Shown here one piece after another: positions 25,755-32,722 of a stretch of 32,899 nucleotides of DNA (positions are counted from its first letter, which is position 1; each line of letters opens with the position of its first letter). The notes beneath the pieces were generated by a model. The model was given only the letters and a program-made list of their open reading frames with translations. It made no database searches and was not told the origin of the DNA. The stretch covers positions 1 to 32,899 of the forward strand of contig JAIBCZ010000004.1 of assembly GCA_024679645.1 (NCBI GenBank), written 5' to 3'. This DNA is from Amphritea sp. GTDB lineage: Bacteria > Pseudomonadota > Gammaproteobacteria > Pseudomonadales > Balneatricaceae. A program made the position numbers and the translations under genes.

Positions 25755-27500
25755 ATGAATAATCCAACCCTAAAAGAGGCCGTTCGCCTGGCATTGAAAG
25801 GCGAAACTATCACCAGCTGCTTAGATGACTTTGAAGACACCATATGGCCTTCAGGATTCTTTCAAGAAGACGGCAAAATCTTCATGACCAAAAAGGATGA
25901 AGACATACTAGTCAGCACATCACCGTTTATGGTGATGGCACGAAGCCGCAGCAAGAAAAGCGGAGAATGGAGTTCTCTCACTACTTGGCTAGATCCCGAT
26001 TCAAAGCGTCACTGCGCCATCATACCCGATAGCGAAGTTCATAAAGAAGTGGTGCACCAATCACTGAAATCCAAAGGGCTCGGCATTATGCCTGGCCACG
26101 GCAAGACCTTTGCCGAACTAATCATGCGATCAAACTCAGATGAACGTCTGAATATCACATCTGACATGGGATGGGATGATGACTCAATGATGTTTGTTGG
26201 GGCTGAGGAGATCATCAGCCCCGATCATGTTACCGAAGAAGAACATACTGCTTATATGCCTAAAAATGGTGGAAAGATCTCAGAAATGAGCTCCTCAGGG
26301 TCACTGGAAGAATGGCAAGAAAATGTTGCCAAGCCGTGTGCTTTGATCCCTTTACAGGTGTTCGCAATCCTTGCTGCATTAGCATCCTGCCTACTACGTT
26401 GGGTAAATCTGGATGTAGGTGGTTTTTCTGTACACTCACTAACCAGTCGAGGAAAAACAACGTTGCTGCAAATCTTTGCGTCAGTCTTTGGTAACGGGAG
26501 CGATCCTAACGCCGGTGGAGACAGCTGCATACGTAGATGGGACAGTACCGCTAACGGATTAGAAGGCATGGCAGCAAAGCACAATGATATCGGTCTCCCC
26601 CTTGATGAGATCGGGGCTAAGGACCCTCGCGATATTAAGTTTGTCTTATACAACTTGATGTCAGGTCGAGGTAAAGAGTCCATGAACAATCTAAGACAGC
26701 TCGTCGCTACCAAGAAATGGCGCACTATTGTGTTTTCATCCGGTGAGAAGTCAATCAGGGAAGTGTTAGAAGGTAATGGTGACGAAATCAAAGGAGGTCA
26801 GCTTGTACGTCTTGCAGATATCCCCATGGATGGGATGGAACTCCCTTCTTCCATAGATCCAGCAAAGCACATGCAGGCGCTGAAAGCGGCTACTTCAAAG
26901 TACTACGGTACAGCTTTACCCGCTCTGGTTAAGCAGCTAGTGAACCTGAGGGATGAAGATGAGCGTCCAATGGGTATGTCGGGGCTATCTGAGTACCTGA
27001 CAGGTGAGTTGGAATACTGGGAAGAGCAACTGCAGATTGATGGGCTTACGCCTGAACAGGCGCGAGTTAATCGTCGGTTTGCATTAACTGCCGTAGCAGG
27101 GGCTCTTGCCGTTGATTTCAAGATAGTCCCGTATACCGAAGAGCAGGTCCTGCATTCAGTCACATTTGCACGAGATCAGTGGCTGCAAGGAATGCGTGAA
27201 AGTGATCCCGCATTGACAGGCATTATCAACGTGGCTCAGTTCATTGTTGATCAAAGTGATCAATGTGTTGACTACACGGATGCACGTTCAGGTAAATCAC
27301 TGATATTGATACCAGGTGATCGCTTTAACGCCGCATGTTCAGGCGTGGATCAGAAGACAGTCATCAGTAAGTTATCTGAACTCAGCCTTCTTCACCGCCA
27401 AGAATCAAAGCGAGCAAAGTCTACATTCACTATTGATGGAAAACGAGCTCGATACTACGCCGTTAAGCCTGCAATTCGCGACCACTACATCAACAGCTAA
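25755..27500 (+). CDS. DUF927-like AAA+ ATPase, probable replication protein of the element
   Basis: A 581-residue protein with an N-terminal region (~1-190) of unknown fold and a P-loop domain. Walker A is SLTSRGKTTLL with K234 and Walker B is GLPLDEIG with D284-E285. The motifs GGFSVHSLTSRGKTTLLQIF and MSGRGKESMNNLRQLVATKK match the DUF927 helicase-like family seen in phages, satellites and integrative elements. The last 110 residues look like a winged-helix (VDYTDARSGKSLILIPGDRF... KTVISKLSELSLLHRQESKR), as in primase-helicases. AAGG lies 8 bases before the ATG. It probably helps the excised element replicate; this is inferred. Confidence 0.75.
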   Translation: MNNPTLKEAVRLALKGETITSCLDDFEDTIWPSGFFQEDGKIFMTKKDEDILVSTSPFMVMARSRSKKSGEWSSLTTWLDPDSKRHCAIIPDSEVHKEVVHQSLKSKGLGIMPGHGKTFAELIMRSNSDERLNITSDMGWDDDSMMFVGAEEIISPDHVTEEEHTAYMPKNGGKISEMSSSGSLEEWQENVAKPCALIPLQVFAILAALASCLLRWVNLDVGGFSVHSLTSRGKTTLLQIFASVFGNGSDPNAGGDSCIRRWDSTANGLEGMAAKHNDIGLPLDEIGAKDPRDIKFVLYNLMSGRGKESMNNLRQLVATKKWRTIVFSSGEKSIREVLEGNGDEIKGGQLVRLADIPMDGMELPSSIDPAKHMQALKAATSKYYGTALPALVKQLVNLRDEDERPMGMSGLSEYLTGELEYWEEQLQIDGLTPEQARVNRRFALTAVAGALAVDFKIVPYTEEQVLHSVTFARDQWLQGMRESDPALTGIINVAQFIVDQSDQCVDYTDARSGKSLILIPGDRFNAACSGVDQKTVISKLSELSLLHRQESKRAKSTFTIDGKRARYYAVKPAIRDHYINS

Positions 27501-27540
27501 TAACACCACCTGCTGACCCTATCTCTTTCTTCAAATTCAC

Positions 27541-27566
27541 GAGCCCGCATCAGGGCTCTTTCTTTT
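27541..27566 (+). terminator. Terminator of the DUF927-like gene
   Basis: GAGCCC-GCATCA-GGGCTC followed by TTTCTTTT. Confidence 0.85.
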
Positions 27567-27593
27567 ACACTTTTTCCTTATTGGAGATTCACT

Positions 27594-28130
27594 ATGAATA
27601 CTAATGGAACACCACACGCAGAAGACCTTACTGCTTACCCAATCAGCCGATATGAATGTTTTTGGAATGGAATCTACAATCCCTTTATGGAACAGGACCT
27701 ACATGGATTGATATATCAGGATGAAAATACACTTTTATATCATCGCCTACCATTTAACGTCATTTTAGGATTACACGATGGCTTTTATTTCTATGAACTT
27801 ACCGAACACTTACAAGACTCGGAATTAAAAAGTTCTATTCGCTTTGGTTCAAAAATTGAGTTGAATCGAAACGGCCACCCCAAAGCTCTTCCAGATAGCT
27901 TCTATCGAGTACGAGCCTACATGAACTCCCACTTTCCAGGTCATGGACCTGTTATTCAAGAATTTCTTGAGGGGCTCACTATGAATGGATTACTGGTTAA
28001 CGAAGATACTGATGATTTAGGGGAATTAGATGATGTTATAAGTAGTCTGAATAGACAAACCAATCGTGCAAGACTTGAAAGCGCTGCTATACCAGCCACT
28101 CATACTAAGGATCCGCTAAAAGCTATTTAA
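27594..28130 (+). CDS. Unknown protein (178 aa)
   Basis: Not recognised. A soluble protein with aromatic-rich stretches (ISRYECFWNGIYNPFMEQDL, NVILGLHDGFYFYELTEHLQ) and an acidic region near 140-155 (NEDTDDLGELDDVIS). GGAG lies before the ATG. The next ORF (28158-28580) is in the same reading frame and separated by the single TAA at 28128-28130, so this may be the first part of a longer protein. It follows the DUF927 terminator and so has its own promoter or is read through. Confidence 0.6.
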   Translation: MNTNGTPHAEDLTAYPISRYECFWNGIYNPFMEQDLHGLIYQDENTLLYHRLPFNVILGLHDGFYFYELTEHLQDSELKSSIRFGSKIELNRNGHPKALPDSFYRVRAYMNSHFPGHGPVIQEFLEGLTMNGLLVNEDTDDLGELDDVISSLNRQTNRARLESAAIPATHTKDPLKAI

Positions 28131-28157
28131 CCGCCTTATTTAGCGAAAGATGCTTGC

Positions 28158-28580
28158 TTGCAGTCGACGGATCATGGAACAGTCCTATTAGATCAAGATG
28201 ATAACGAGGTTGGTATTTTATCAGATATTAGTATTAGAGCTTATATCGATAAGAATATCCCAATGCACAAAGACCAGGAATTCTGTGTTATCCATGCGAG
28301 TGTTCCTCAGCACGATGGAAGCGTAACCGAAATCGAGTTTAGGTCTCTGAACTGCCTACCTGAATATCTACCAAGTGCTCCGCTTATGGCCATAGAGTAT
28401 TTACAACAAATAGTGTCTGAACGGGCAGAGATCATTCCAAATCTTGTAATTGGTAGTATCGGTACTGTCCTTAACGGGCTTAAAAAAACTACGTATTTGG
28501 ATGAAGGTTTTTCGGCAGCCGAAGAATGTTACCTTAGAAGAACAGCGCGAAAGCTACGAAGCCTTAAAGCGTACTATTAA
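28158..28580 (+). CDS. Unknown ORF (140 aa), in frame with the preceding gene
   Basis: Not recognised. The frame is open from the TAA of the upstream gene to 28580 without an ATG near its start. A TTG at 28158 (MQSTDHGTVLLDQ) is the first possible start, and the first ATG is at 28263. It has a strong terminator downstream. Composition looks like real protein (SIRAYIDKNIPMHKDQEFCV, YLRRTARKLRSLKAYY). It is either a separate gene with a rare start, or the C-terminal part of the 27594 gene after a nonsense change. Confidence 0.5.
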   Translation: MQSTDHGTVLLDQDDNEVGILSDISIRAYIDKNIPMHKDQEFCVIHASVPQHDGSVTEIEFRSLNCLPEYLPSAPLMAIEYLQQIVSERAEIIPNLVIGSIGTVLNGLKKTTYLDEGFSAAEECYLRRTARKLRSLKAYY

Positions 28581-28620
28581 CCTATAACGAATAGTTAATT
28601 TAGCTAGCTCAATCAAAAAC

Positions 28621-28651
28621 AGGGTAGTCTTCTAAGGCTACCCTTTTTTTT
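28621..28651 (+). terminator. Strong rho-independent terminator
   Basis: GGGTAG (28622-28627) and CTACCC (28638-28643) form the stem, followed by eight T. It ends the 27594-28580 unit. Confidence 0.85.
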
Positions 28652-28803
28652 ATTTCTGGACTAAGCAATCGAATATGCTACCCCCTAGCGTTCGCTCATA
28701 TCGGTCTGAACCGGAATTAACTACTTATGTGATTTACCTGTACTCAGTTTCTACCAACATAGCCTTCTCGCAGATCTCAGAGGCCTCTTGGCTATTTGTT
28801 CAT

Positions 28804-28904
28804 AAAACAACCAAACCCAGCTCTTACCGGGGCTGACAATTCTACAGGGTAGTTTCAAACCCTTATTACAGCTGGCTCTAACCCACTACTCCACCAACAC
28901 CACT
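28804..28904 (+). repeat. Left copy of the direct repeat bracketing the ABC-3C genes
   Basis: About 100 bases alignable with 32085-32184 at roughly 70 % identity by eye. Shared blocks include TCTTACCGGGG and ACTCCACCA, with the same order and spacing. It lies in the 370-base gap between the terminator at 28621 and the ABC-3C ATPase stop; no gene is seen there. Confidence 0.65.
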
Positions 28905-28950
28905 CCCTTCATATGAGTCGTTATGTTCAATTAATCTTGATTTCTTTACT

Positions 28951-30687
28951 TCAAAACCTGATACCAAATAATCCACCCGCTTCACTATCTGTAATATTCA
29001 GATCCACTCTATAATTTTCAACGTTAAAGCCGTTGTATCCTGACATATCAGGTATATCGTCGGAATTCATTGTCACGATGTATTGAAAATTGTATTGCTC
29101 TGACATTTGAGCTCCTACCATCAACGCTTTAGCGATCTGGCGTTCATCTACTCCATCGAACATCAAGCTATCGTGTATCAGCACCTCTGGCCTATTCGGC
29201 TCCTCAGCCCATAGCTTCATCAGCATCATATCAAAGCAAAAAATCTGCATCTTTGACTTGCCAGTACTTTTTTTGCCTGGGATGTCGAATTCAAACTTTG
29301 GCCCATTTTCTGTTGGGTCAATAGTAAATTTACCGGGTTCCTCGTAAAGCTGTTTTGATATCTCCGCAAAGTACACAACAGCTTGTCGGATAGCTTCATC
29401 ACGCTCAGAGTGATCAATGCGCATCTTACGCTGTAGATTGTGCCTCTCGATTTTGAGTTCTATTTTTTGATCATCTAAGTTCTGTGTCGCAGCTAGCTTC
29501 TGTTTCAACAGCTCAACATTAGCGTTCAGGGCTGACAACTCTGACTGCAAGCTCATATACTGCTCAAGTGCTCCATACTCTTGCAGCAAGGACAAAATCT
29601 GAGCGCGCTCATTATCAAGCGCCTGCTTTTCTGAAAACCGCAGCTCAATGCGAGTAGATATGACGTCCATTTCCTGCTTAAGGTGATCTCGACGGTTTTT
29701 TACTATCGATTCGTGAAAGGCCTCAAACTCATCAAAACGCCTTGTAATAAGATCAGGAAGTTCGATCTGAACTTCAGAAAAAAGCCTCTCAAGCTTACTG
29801 TTATCAGGCTCTATTTCGTCATCGATCGTCCGCTCCAGTTGAGACTGCCACTCTTTGTCGACGGTATCCTCTGCAGATAATTCAGAAAGCCTTTTTGATA
29901 TCTGAGCGATCCGAGTTTCCTTATCCTGATACTCTGGAAGTACTCTAAACTCAGAAACTAATCTTTGAAGCCGTGCGGCCTTATCTTCTTTCAGATGTAT
30001 CTCTGTTGATAGCTCAGATGCCGAGCCCATGATTGCCCCAAGCGTACCCTCGTTAGAGGCCTTCTTTAACGCTTTAATCAGCTTGTCTTTTTGTCTGACC
30101 CCTTCAAACTCTCGTGCTATCTTCCAGTTGAGTTTCAATAAGTATGTCAGTGCGACTTGCACTTGCCAGGCCGCCTGCAGAGGAAAGGTTTTTTCGGGAG
30201 AATCGAAACCCTTTGAAGGTCTAGCAAAGTAGGCAGACAAGGATCGAAATGAGACCCCATTCTTCATAGCTTTCATTGAACCTGAAATATTGAAAAGCTC
30301 GCGGCCTAAACATTCCAACCATTGATCATTAGTAATGTAGTTTTCGCCATCATAGAGAGTGACTGGAAGGAATCCTTTTGGCATCTGGCGAATACGTAGC
30401 TTTGTCGAGCTAGCTCCGCTCCTCTCTATGTGCACTTGTTTGCCAGCAAGACTAATCTTAATCCCGAAAGTGTTATCTACTATTTCAGGGGCTTTAAGGA
30501 TGTTTCCCTTTCTAAGATCACTTCCCAGCAAAGCATTAATTATCTCGACCAGAGAACTTTTTCCTGCGCCATTTCGTGTATGCCCGTCAGTAGACTGGCT
30601 CCCTTTTTCAGCAAGAATTAAGTTCAGGCCTTTATGAAAAGTGACCTTCTTAAAACTTGGTAAGTCGCTGTATACCTCAAGTAGCAT
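28951..30687 (-). CDS. ABC-3C system ATPase (DUF2326-like, SMC/RecN-type)
   Basis: A 578-residue ABC-type ATPase that is not a transporter. The N-terminal Walker A reads TRNGAGKSSLVE with K43. A long coiled coil rich in Leu, Lys and Glu spans about 190-430. The C-terminal lobe has a degenerate signature (STGKSKMQIFCFDM) and Walker B VLIHDSLMFDG with D506. This layout, with the motif IHDS at the Walker B site, is that of the ATPase in ABC three-component conflict systems. It overlaps the middle-component gene by 11 bases at its start. The role (sensing invading DNA or phage and driving the effector) is known only for the system class, not for this protein. Confidence 0.85.
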   Translation of the reverse strand: MLLEVYSDLPSFKKVTFHKGLNLILAEKGSQSTDGHTRNGAGKSSLVEIINALLGSDLRKGNILKAPEIVDNTFGIKISLAGKQVHIERSGASSTKLRIRQMPKGFLPVTLYDGENYITNDQWLECLGRELFNISGSMKAMKNGVSFRSLSAYFARPSKGFDSPEKTFPLQAAWQVQVALTYLLKLNWKIAREFEGVRQKDKLIKALKKASNEGTLGAIMGSASELSTEIHLKEDKAARLQRLVSEFRVLPEYQDKETRIAQISKRLSELSAEDTVDKEWQSQLERTIDDEIEPDNSKLERLFSEVQIELPDLITRRFDEFEAFHESIVKNRRDHLKQEMDVISTRIELRFSEKQALDNERAQILSLLQEYGALEQYMSLQSELSALNANVELLKQKLAATQNLDDQKIELKIERHNLQRKMRIDHSERDEAIRQAVVYFAEISKQLYEEPGKFTIDPTENGPKFEFDIPGKKSTGKSKMQIFCFDMMLMKLWAEEPNRPEVLIHDSLMFDGVDERQIAKALMVGAQMSEQYNFQYIVTMNSDDIPDMSGYNGFNVENYRVDLNITDSEAGGLFGIRF

Positions 30688-30931
30688 TTTTAGTGATCCT
30701 TACTAATAATCCATTTTTTTCTTCAATCACGCCGATCAGAAACAATAGGTCGATGGCGAGCACAAACCAGTCGTAAGGAATCTCTCCGTATCGCAAGGAC
30801 GATTTCTGCTGTTCCTGAAAGTCATTCCAGACTGAGCTGACGGTTGATCTCTTATCAATCAGCTCAAAGACATCTGCTGATACTGAGATTAGTGCCCTAT
30901 TAGGGGCCATATGTTTTGAAGGCAGAATCAT
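30677..30931 (-). CDS. ABC-3C middle component (84 aa)
   Basis: A small protein reading MILPSKHMAPNRALISVSAD...STVSSVWNDFQ...PYDWFVLAIDLLFLIGVIEE. This is the winged-helix-like middle component pattern (LPxKH near the N-terminus and a hydrophobic C-terminal helix) of ABC-3C systems, which links ATPase and effector. A GTG at 30940 is also in frame, but the ATG at 30931 overlaps the preceding stop as ATGA and is chosen. Both neighbours overlap it, so the three proteins are translationally coupled and probably form one complex. Confidence 0.8.
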   Translation of the reverse strand: MILPSKHMAPNRALISVSADVFELIDKRSTVSSVWNDFQEQQKSSLRYGEIPYDWFVLAIDLLFLIGVIEEKNGLLVRITKNAT

Positions 30932-31836
30932 TGAGTCCACCCTATAGGCGCGTTATCGAAGATATCGCAGCGCTCAAAGAAGTAACTCAGTACCGCCAGA
31001 GATGATACTTGAGCCGAAACTACGTCTGAATTTCCACCAGCGAAAGCTTGTAGCCCAGAGAAGATTTCGTCAGGTGGTACACCTTCTTCTTTCAGAGAGT
31101 GATATTTCCTTCGGAACGACTCCGCAAGTTCCTCTCCATATTCTGGATCGGGCCAAATCATGAGTAAATCTTCAACAAGCTTTTCTTTGGTTCTGCCTGC
31201 AGTAAGGAGAGTTTCAACGTCTTCAGACAGTCTGTTGTATTGCAGTTTATCAACGGAAACTGGGGCCAATACTGCCTTACCCGTCTCTTTTCCAGATATA
31301 GCCCTGAGTAGCGTCTTGATGGGGTCGTGCGTAAGGGAAACAACATCTGACTGCGTTGGTGCAGGCCCAAACAAATCAACCAGATCCTTCACCGCCATAT
31401 CTAAAGCAAGGTCCTTAAGTATTGCTGGCCGCCAGGAACTAACCTCAATTCCTGCGTTGTTCGCCCGAATATCATCCAAGCAATCAAGAGCATACTTTGG
31501 CAGGCCTTCCCATTCATTATGCACGAAAGTCCACTTGGCCATTTTGGGGCCCCACTTGCTCTTGGCCCCTTCAAAATCACCTTTAATCTTGGTCAGTAAC
31601 TTGTTTTTTTGGAAACCTGAACTCGGTGCATAGACTTGGTAAATGCACTTTTCGGGGATCAGGTAACCATCTGACTTACCATCACCATCCCTACCTGCTG
31701 CTTTAACTAGCTGAAAATTATCCGAGTACTTTTTCTCCATCAAGTCACAGAAAAGGTCTTCATACGCCTGTTCCTTACGCTTGTGAAGTTGAAGCTCTAT
31801 GTCTTTCCCGTACCAAGCTCGCGTAATTTGATCCAT
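30928..31836 (-). CDS. ABC-3C effector-type component with nuclease-like N-terminus
   Basis: A 302-residue protein, the first gene of the operon. The N-terminal ~130 residues (YEDLFCDLMEKKYSDNFQLV...GRDGDGKSDGYLIPEKCIYQ VYAP) show the alpha, strand, strand order of restriction-endonuclease-like folds, with D52/D56 and a QVY motif (Q67-Y69) at the (D/E)xK site. The canonical lysine is replaced by tyrosine, so catalysis is uncertain. The C-terminal ~170 residues carry the ABC-3C C-terminal-domain-like pattern (LVEDLLMIWPDPEYGEELAE, VSSLAVLSYFFERCDIFDNA). It is followed by the middle component and the ATPase. Confidence 0.75.
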   Translation of the reverse strand: MDQITRAWYGKDIELQLHKRKEQAYEDLFCDLMEKKYSDNFQLVKAAGRDGDGKSDGYLIPEKCIYQVYAPSSGFQKNKLLTKIKGDFEGAKSKWGPKMAKWTFVHNEWEGLPKYALDCLDDIRANNAGIEVSSWRPAILKDLALDMAVKDLVDLFGPAPTQSDVVSLTHDPIKTLLRAISGKETGKAVLAPVSVDKLQYNRLSEDVETLLTAGRTKEKLVEDLLMIWPDPEYGEELAESFRRKYHSLKEEGVPPDEIFSGLQAFAGGNSDVVSAQVSSLAVLSYFFERCDIFDNAPIGWTQ

Positions 31837-32084
31837 CTGAGGCTCTTTCCCTGAAGGCTGTGATTTATCCTTTTCACTGTTCGATTACTGTACCAAACCT
31901 TTTACCTAAGATCATTTCACAGTGATATGACAAGAGCGCCTTTCCTGTTAAAAACGACATAGCGGTGTCCCGAAAAGAGCCTAATCGTATAATTCTGACC
32001 AATGGCCACTCATGGTACTGGAGCCACAGTTCTCATCAACAAACTGACCTGAGACTCAATGCCTGATTTAATCTCAATTCGTAC

Positions 32085-32184
32085 AAAGCAACAAACCCAC
32101 TTCTTACCGGGGACCGATAGTTTACCGGGGTTCCTCAAATCCTTATCACAGTTAGCTGTACCCCATGACTCCACCAGTACCACT
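32085..32184 (+). repeat. Right copy of the direct repeat bracketing the ABC-3C genes
   Basis: Same orientation as 28804-28904. Shared blocks include AAACCCA, TCTTACCGGGG, TCAAA.CCTTAT.ACAG, GACTCCACCA and TACCACT. The two copies lie about 150 bases outside the three-gene operon at its 3' end and about 250 bases outside at its 5' end. Confidence 0.65.
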
Positions 32185-32274
32185 GAATCAATTACAGGAA
32201 GTAGAGATTAGATGGAAGAAACATTGCTTGATATGAAGTGCAATTTCCCGGTCTGTCTCCGGTTCTTAATTTGA

Positions 32275-32375
32275 GCTATGGTCGCCCTCTGGTCGGGTTG
32301 GGAAAATAGTGAATAATTACCGAATGCGGTGAAATACAACATTTACCTGCAATGATGGGAGCTCTTTGCTGCAAT
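32275..32375 (+). repeat. Right candidate integrase arm sites
   Basis: GCTATGGTCGCCCTCTGGTCG (in two blocks) at 32275-32295 is followed by TCTTTGCTGCAAT at 32363-32375, the same elements, order and orientation as at 6861-6928. The spacing between the blocks is 64 bases against 31 at the left end. Confidence 0.45.
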
Positions 32376-32410
32376 CTGCGAGGATATACAACCTACTTTA
32401 CGCTTTCTCA

Positions 32411-32461
32411 AGGATTGAAAATCCTCGTGTCGGTCGTTCGATTCCGCCTCCGGGCACCACT
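32411..32461 (+). repeat. Right att site, tRNA-Phe 3' half copy
   Basis: 50 of 51 bases match 6766-6816. There is no tRNA 5' half in front of it, so it is not a functional tRNA; the single change (C32435) breaks one T-stem pair. Confidence 0.9.
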
Positions 32462-32467
32462 ACTTTT

Positions 32468-32496
32468 AAGCCTCGTTTTTAAACGGGGCTTTTTTG
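32468..32496 (+). terminator. tRNA-type terminator after the right att copy
   Basis: AAGCCTCGTTT and AAACGGGGCTT pair, followed by TTTTT. It resembles the tRNA-Phe terminator at 6823-6853. Confidence 0.75.
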
Positions 32497-32507
32497 TATC
32501 TGAAGAA

Positions 32508-32564
32508 TAGAAAATTCTCGTGTCGGTGGTTCGACTGATTATAAATTCTGGCCTCCGGGCACCA
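32508..32564 (+). repeat. Third tRNA-Phe 3' end, decayed
   Basis: GAAAATTCTCGTGTCGGTGG-TTCGA is followed by a 16-base interruption and then GCCTCCGGGCACCA. It is an older remnant of the same sequence. Confidence 0.8.
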
Positions 32565-32573
32565 ATATACTTT

Positions 32574-32602
32574 AAGGCCTCACTTCATAGTGGTGCTTTT
32601 TT
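32574..32602 (+). terminator. Third tRNA-type terminator copy
   Basis: AAGGCCTCACT-TCAT-AGTGGTGCTT with six T; the stem has a mismatch and a wobble but the layout matches the others. Confidence 0.6.
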
Positions 32603-32706
32603 GTGTCTGGAGGCATGTTAGGGCGTCCTCGAACCGGGTTCGTGCTCCTCTCCCTGCGGGCCATCGCTCAAAAACAGCGATGTTGTATTGTCCTTCGGCC
32701 AATGCT

Positions 32707-32722
32707 CCGCCTCCGGGCACCA
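32707..32722 (+). repeat. Fourth tRNA-Phe 3' end (16 bases)
   Basis: CCGCCTCCGGGCACCA is identical to the tRNA-Phe 3' terminus at 6799-6814. It is followed by ATAAAGCCT...GGGGCTTTCTTGT, a fourth terminator-like unit. Confidence 0.75.

Larger units (their letters stand above)
31837..32410. other. Right flank of the ABC-3C genes and right end of the island, no gene
   Basis: About 570 bases without a credible gene. It holds the presumed ABC-3C promoter region, the right copy of the ~100-base repeat and the right arm-site region. Confidence 0.6.
6766..32461. mobile_element. tRNA-Phe genomic island, composite, about 25.6 kb
   Basis: Bounded by the 51-base tRNA-Phe 3' end at 6766-6816 and a 50/51 identical copy at 32411-32461. 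It contains two tyrosine recombinases, an AlpA-like excisionase, a ParA-type ATPase, a DUF927-like ATPase, a complete DMSP catabolic cluster and an ABC-3C module. No relaxase, mating-pair or capsid gene is seen, so transfer would need a helper. The two recombinases lie centrally (20.3 and 24.1 kb) rather than beside the tRNA, which suggests more than one acquisition. Where one sub-element ends and the next starts cannot be fixed, because no internal tRNA-Phe end was seen between 6817 and 32410. Confidence 0.85.

Noticed and set aside
26252-26791. 179-codon frame antisense to the DUF927-like gene
   Set aside because: A long antisense shadow frame; the plus-strand protein has Walker motifs and a ribosome binding site.
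32411-32459. Second tRNA-Phe gene
   Set aside because: Only the 3' half is present; no matching acceptor 5' strand or D arm precedes it, and the T stem carries a mismatch.
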